Below the pieces are notes generated by a model. The model ran no database searches. It saw only the letters and a program-made list of their open reading frames with translations, and was not told the DNA's origin. Made by a program: the position numbers and the translations under genes. Below, in pieces: positions 62,790-64,000 of a stretch of 64,000 bases of DNA (within the stretch, counting starts at the first letter, position 1; each line of letters opens with the position of its first letter). The DNA comes from Bacteroides timonensis (GTDB lineage: Bacteria; Bacteroidota; Bacteroidia; Bacteroidales; Bacteroidaceae), in NCBI RefSeq assembly GCF_000513195.1, contig NZ_CBVI010000012.1:105289-169288 (forward strand). The letters are read 5' to 3'.

Positions 62790-63842
62790 ATGAAGAAAAT
62801 CTATTTGTTCGCCATCGGCATGATGATGCTTGTCACATCATGCGGGCACAAGAAAGAGAGCGATGCCACCTTGACCCGACCAGTTAAAACTGCTACAGCC
62901 AGCTCCCAATCGGTCATCCGGAAAGACTTCTCCGGTATAGTAGAAGCCGTGGAATACGTAAAACTGGCCTTCCGCGTCAGCGGACAGGTAGTAAACCTGC
63001 CTGTAGTAGAAGGGCAACGAGTAAAAAAAGGACAGTTAATTGCTGCCATCGATCCACGCGACATTTCCCTGCAATACGCAGCCGACAAAGCCGCTTATGA
63101 AACAGCCGCAGCACAAGTAGAGCGTAACAAACGCCTGTTGGGGCGCCAAGCAATCTCCGTGCAGGAATATGAAATCAGCGTTGCCAATTATCAAAAGGCA
63201 AAGTCTGCTTATGAACTGTCCGGCAATAATATGCGGGATACCAAACTGACCGCTCCCTTCGACGGTTCTATTGAAAAGCGTCTGGTGGAAAACTATCAGC
63301 GTGTGAACTCCGGGGAAGGCATTGTACAATTGGTGAATACCCAGAAGCTGCGCATCAAATTCACCGTGCCGGATGATTATCTCTATCTGCTCCGGGCAAA
63401 GGACGTAACATTCAAAGTAGTATTCGACACCTATCCGGGCGCAGTATTCAATGCACAACTGGAAGAATACCTGGATATTTCCACAGCCGGAACAGGTATC
63501 CCGGTAACTATTGGGATTGAAGATCCCGCTTTCAACCGTTCCTTATACGATGTGAAACCGGGATTTACGTGCAAAATCAAGCTGGCTTCGGACGTAGCTC
63601 CCTTCTTGGAAGAAAAGCTTGTGAATATTCCGCTCAGTGCCATATTCGGCGAGAGCGAGAACCAGAAGACCTATGTGTGGGTAGTAAAAGATAATAAGGT
63701 AAGCAAGCGGGAAGTAACCGTATACTCTCCTACCGGAGAAGCCAATGCTCTTATCTCTACCGGTGTACAGCCGGGAGAAACTATTGTGATTGCCGGAGTG
63801 CACCAACTGGTCGAGGGGCAGACGGTAAAAGTTATCAATTAA
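62790..63842 (+). CDS. RND efflux periplasmic adaptor (HlyD/MFP family)
   Basis: 350-residue lipoprotein. The start at 62790 gives lipobox LVTSCGHK; the frame extends upstream into the terminator. The membrane-fusion-protein pattern is VKTATASSQSV, the lipoyl half FRVSGQVVNLPVVEGQRVKKGQLIAAIDPRD, an alpha-hairpin (about 95-150), the second lipoyl half MRDTKLTAPFDGSIEKRL, beta-barrel strands, and a C-terminal membrane-proximal domain (GEANALISTGVQPGETIVIAG..QLVEGQTVKV). It bridges an inner-membrane RND pump and an outer-membrane channel, expected downstream beyond the window. The palindrome cluster at 63879 separates it from what follows. Confidence 0.9.
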   Translation: MKKIYLFAIGMMMLVTSCGHKKESDATLTRPVKTATASSQSVIRKDFSGIVEAVEYVKLAFRVSGQVVNLPVVEGQRVKKGQLIAAIDPRDISLQYAADKAAYETAAAQVERNKRLLGRQAISVQEYEISVANYQKAKSAYELSGNNMRDTKLTAPFDGSIEKRLVENYQRVNSGEGIVQLVNTQKLRIKFTVPDDYLYLLRAKDVTFKVVFDTYPGAVFNAQLEEYLDISTAGTGIPVTIGIEDPAFNRSLYDVKPGFTCKIKLASDVAPFLEEKLVNIPLSAIFGESENQKTYVWVVKDNKVSKREVTVYSPTGEANALISTGVQPGETIVIAGVHQLVEGQTVKVIN

Positions 63843-63878
63843 ATGATAATTTAGGGAACTGAATACCTGAAATCAAGA

Positions 63879-64000
63879 CAGGCTGAAAGCCTGATATTAC
63901 ATAGCGTAGGGCAACGCCCTACGTGATTATGTATATCTGTAATTTAAGCCCTGAAAGGGCGCAATTAAGCATCAACCTTTATATCGCCCTTTCAGGGCTT
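63879..64000. repeat. REP-like palindrome cluster running off window edge
   Basis: Four short hairpins with a GAA/TTC or AAC loop: CAGGCTGAAAGCCTG (63879-63893), CGTAGGGCAACGCCCTACG (63905-63923), GCCCTGAAAGGGC (63948-63960) and GCCCTTTCAGGGC (63986-63998). The last two form a perfect 16-bp inverted repeat (63946-63961 with 63985-64000). The cluster is intergenic after the RND adaptor. Confidence 0.75.

Noticed and set aside
1..64000. tRNA, rRNA or riboswitch
   Set aside because: None was recognised by eye on either strand; a covariance-model search would be needed to exclude small ones.

Overview
The window looks like chromosomal DNA of a gut Bacteroides-type bacterium (Bacteroidales). The reasons are two SusC/SusD polysaccharide-utilisation loci (PULs), a hybrid two-component regulator that fuses sensor, kinase, receiver and AraC-type domains in one chain, and Bacteroides-style promoters (TTTG / TAnnTTTG) in front of many genes. 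No rRNA, tRNA, CRISPR array or intact insertion sequence was recognised.

Layout. Positions 1-14600 are mostly housekeeping and transport: the 3' part of pgk, a porin with two dicarboxylate carriers (DcuB and an SLC13/DASS carrier), a BASS-family carrier with a TauE/SafE permease, a TPR protein with an M28 peptidase, and a leftward run of nitroreductase, small membrane protein, DUF2520 reductase-like protein, KdsC-like phosphatase and Maf. Positions 14611-19832 encode a secreted alpha-amylase and a lipoprotein debranching enzyme. Positions 20314-22477 hold an ATPase/nuclease, a broken HigA-like antitoxin and a small lipoprotein.

Positions 22625-35429 are PUL1, leftward: SusC, SusD, SusE-like, SusF-like, a GH53 endo-galactanase, a SusA-like GH13, and an esterase fused to an EreA/ChaN-like domain. 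The 1.1 kb gene-poor stretch upstream holds an operator, a 22-bp tandem repeat and a large inverted repeat. Positions 38195-55546 are PUL2, a beta-1,4-galactan locus: GH2, GH53, a frameshifted SusE-like protein, SusD, SusC, a large GH-A-clan hydrolase (possibly GH147) and the hybrid regulator. Positions 56767-57394 are a graveyard of decayed regulator and HU-like fragments. Positions 57733-62689 are a maltose module: LacI-family regulator, MFS sugar carrier and GH65 phosphorylase. The window ends with an RND adaptor and a cluster of REP-like palindromes.

How they work together. Three sites reading TGCAAACGnTTGC lie upstream of the amylase/debranching pair, of PUL1 susC, and of the lacI gene. 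Each sits 54-55 bp upstream of a TAnnTTTG box. This suggests one LacI-family maltodextrin regulon: PUL1 and the secreted amylase bind and cut alpha-glucan, and the MFS carrier and GH65 enzyme take up and phosphorolyse the products. The galactan PUL sits between these parts and has its own HTCS. The two systems share a GH53 enzyme type, which raises the possibility of gene exchange between them.
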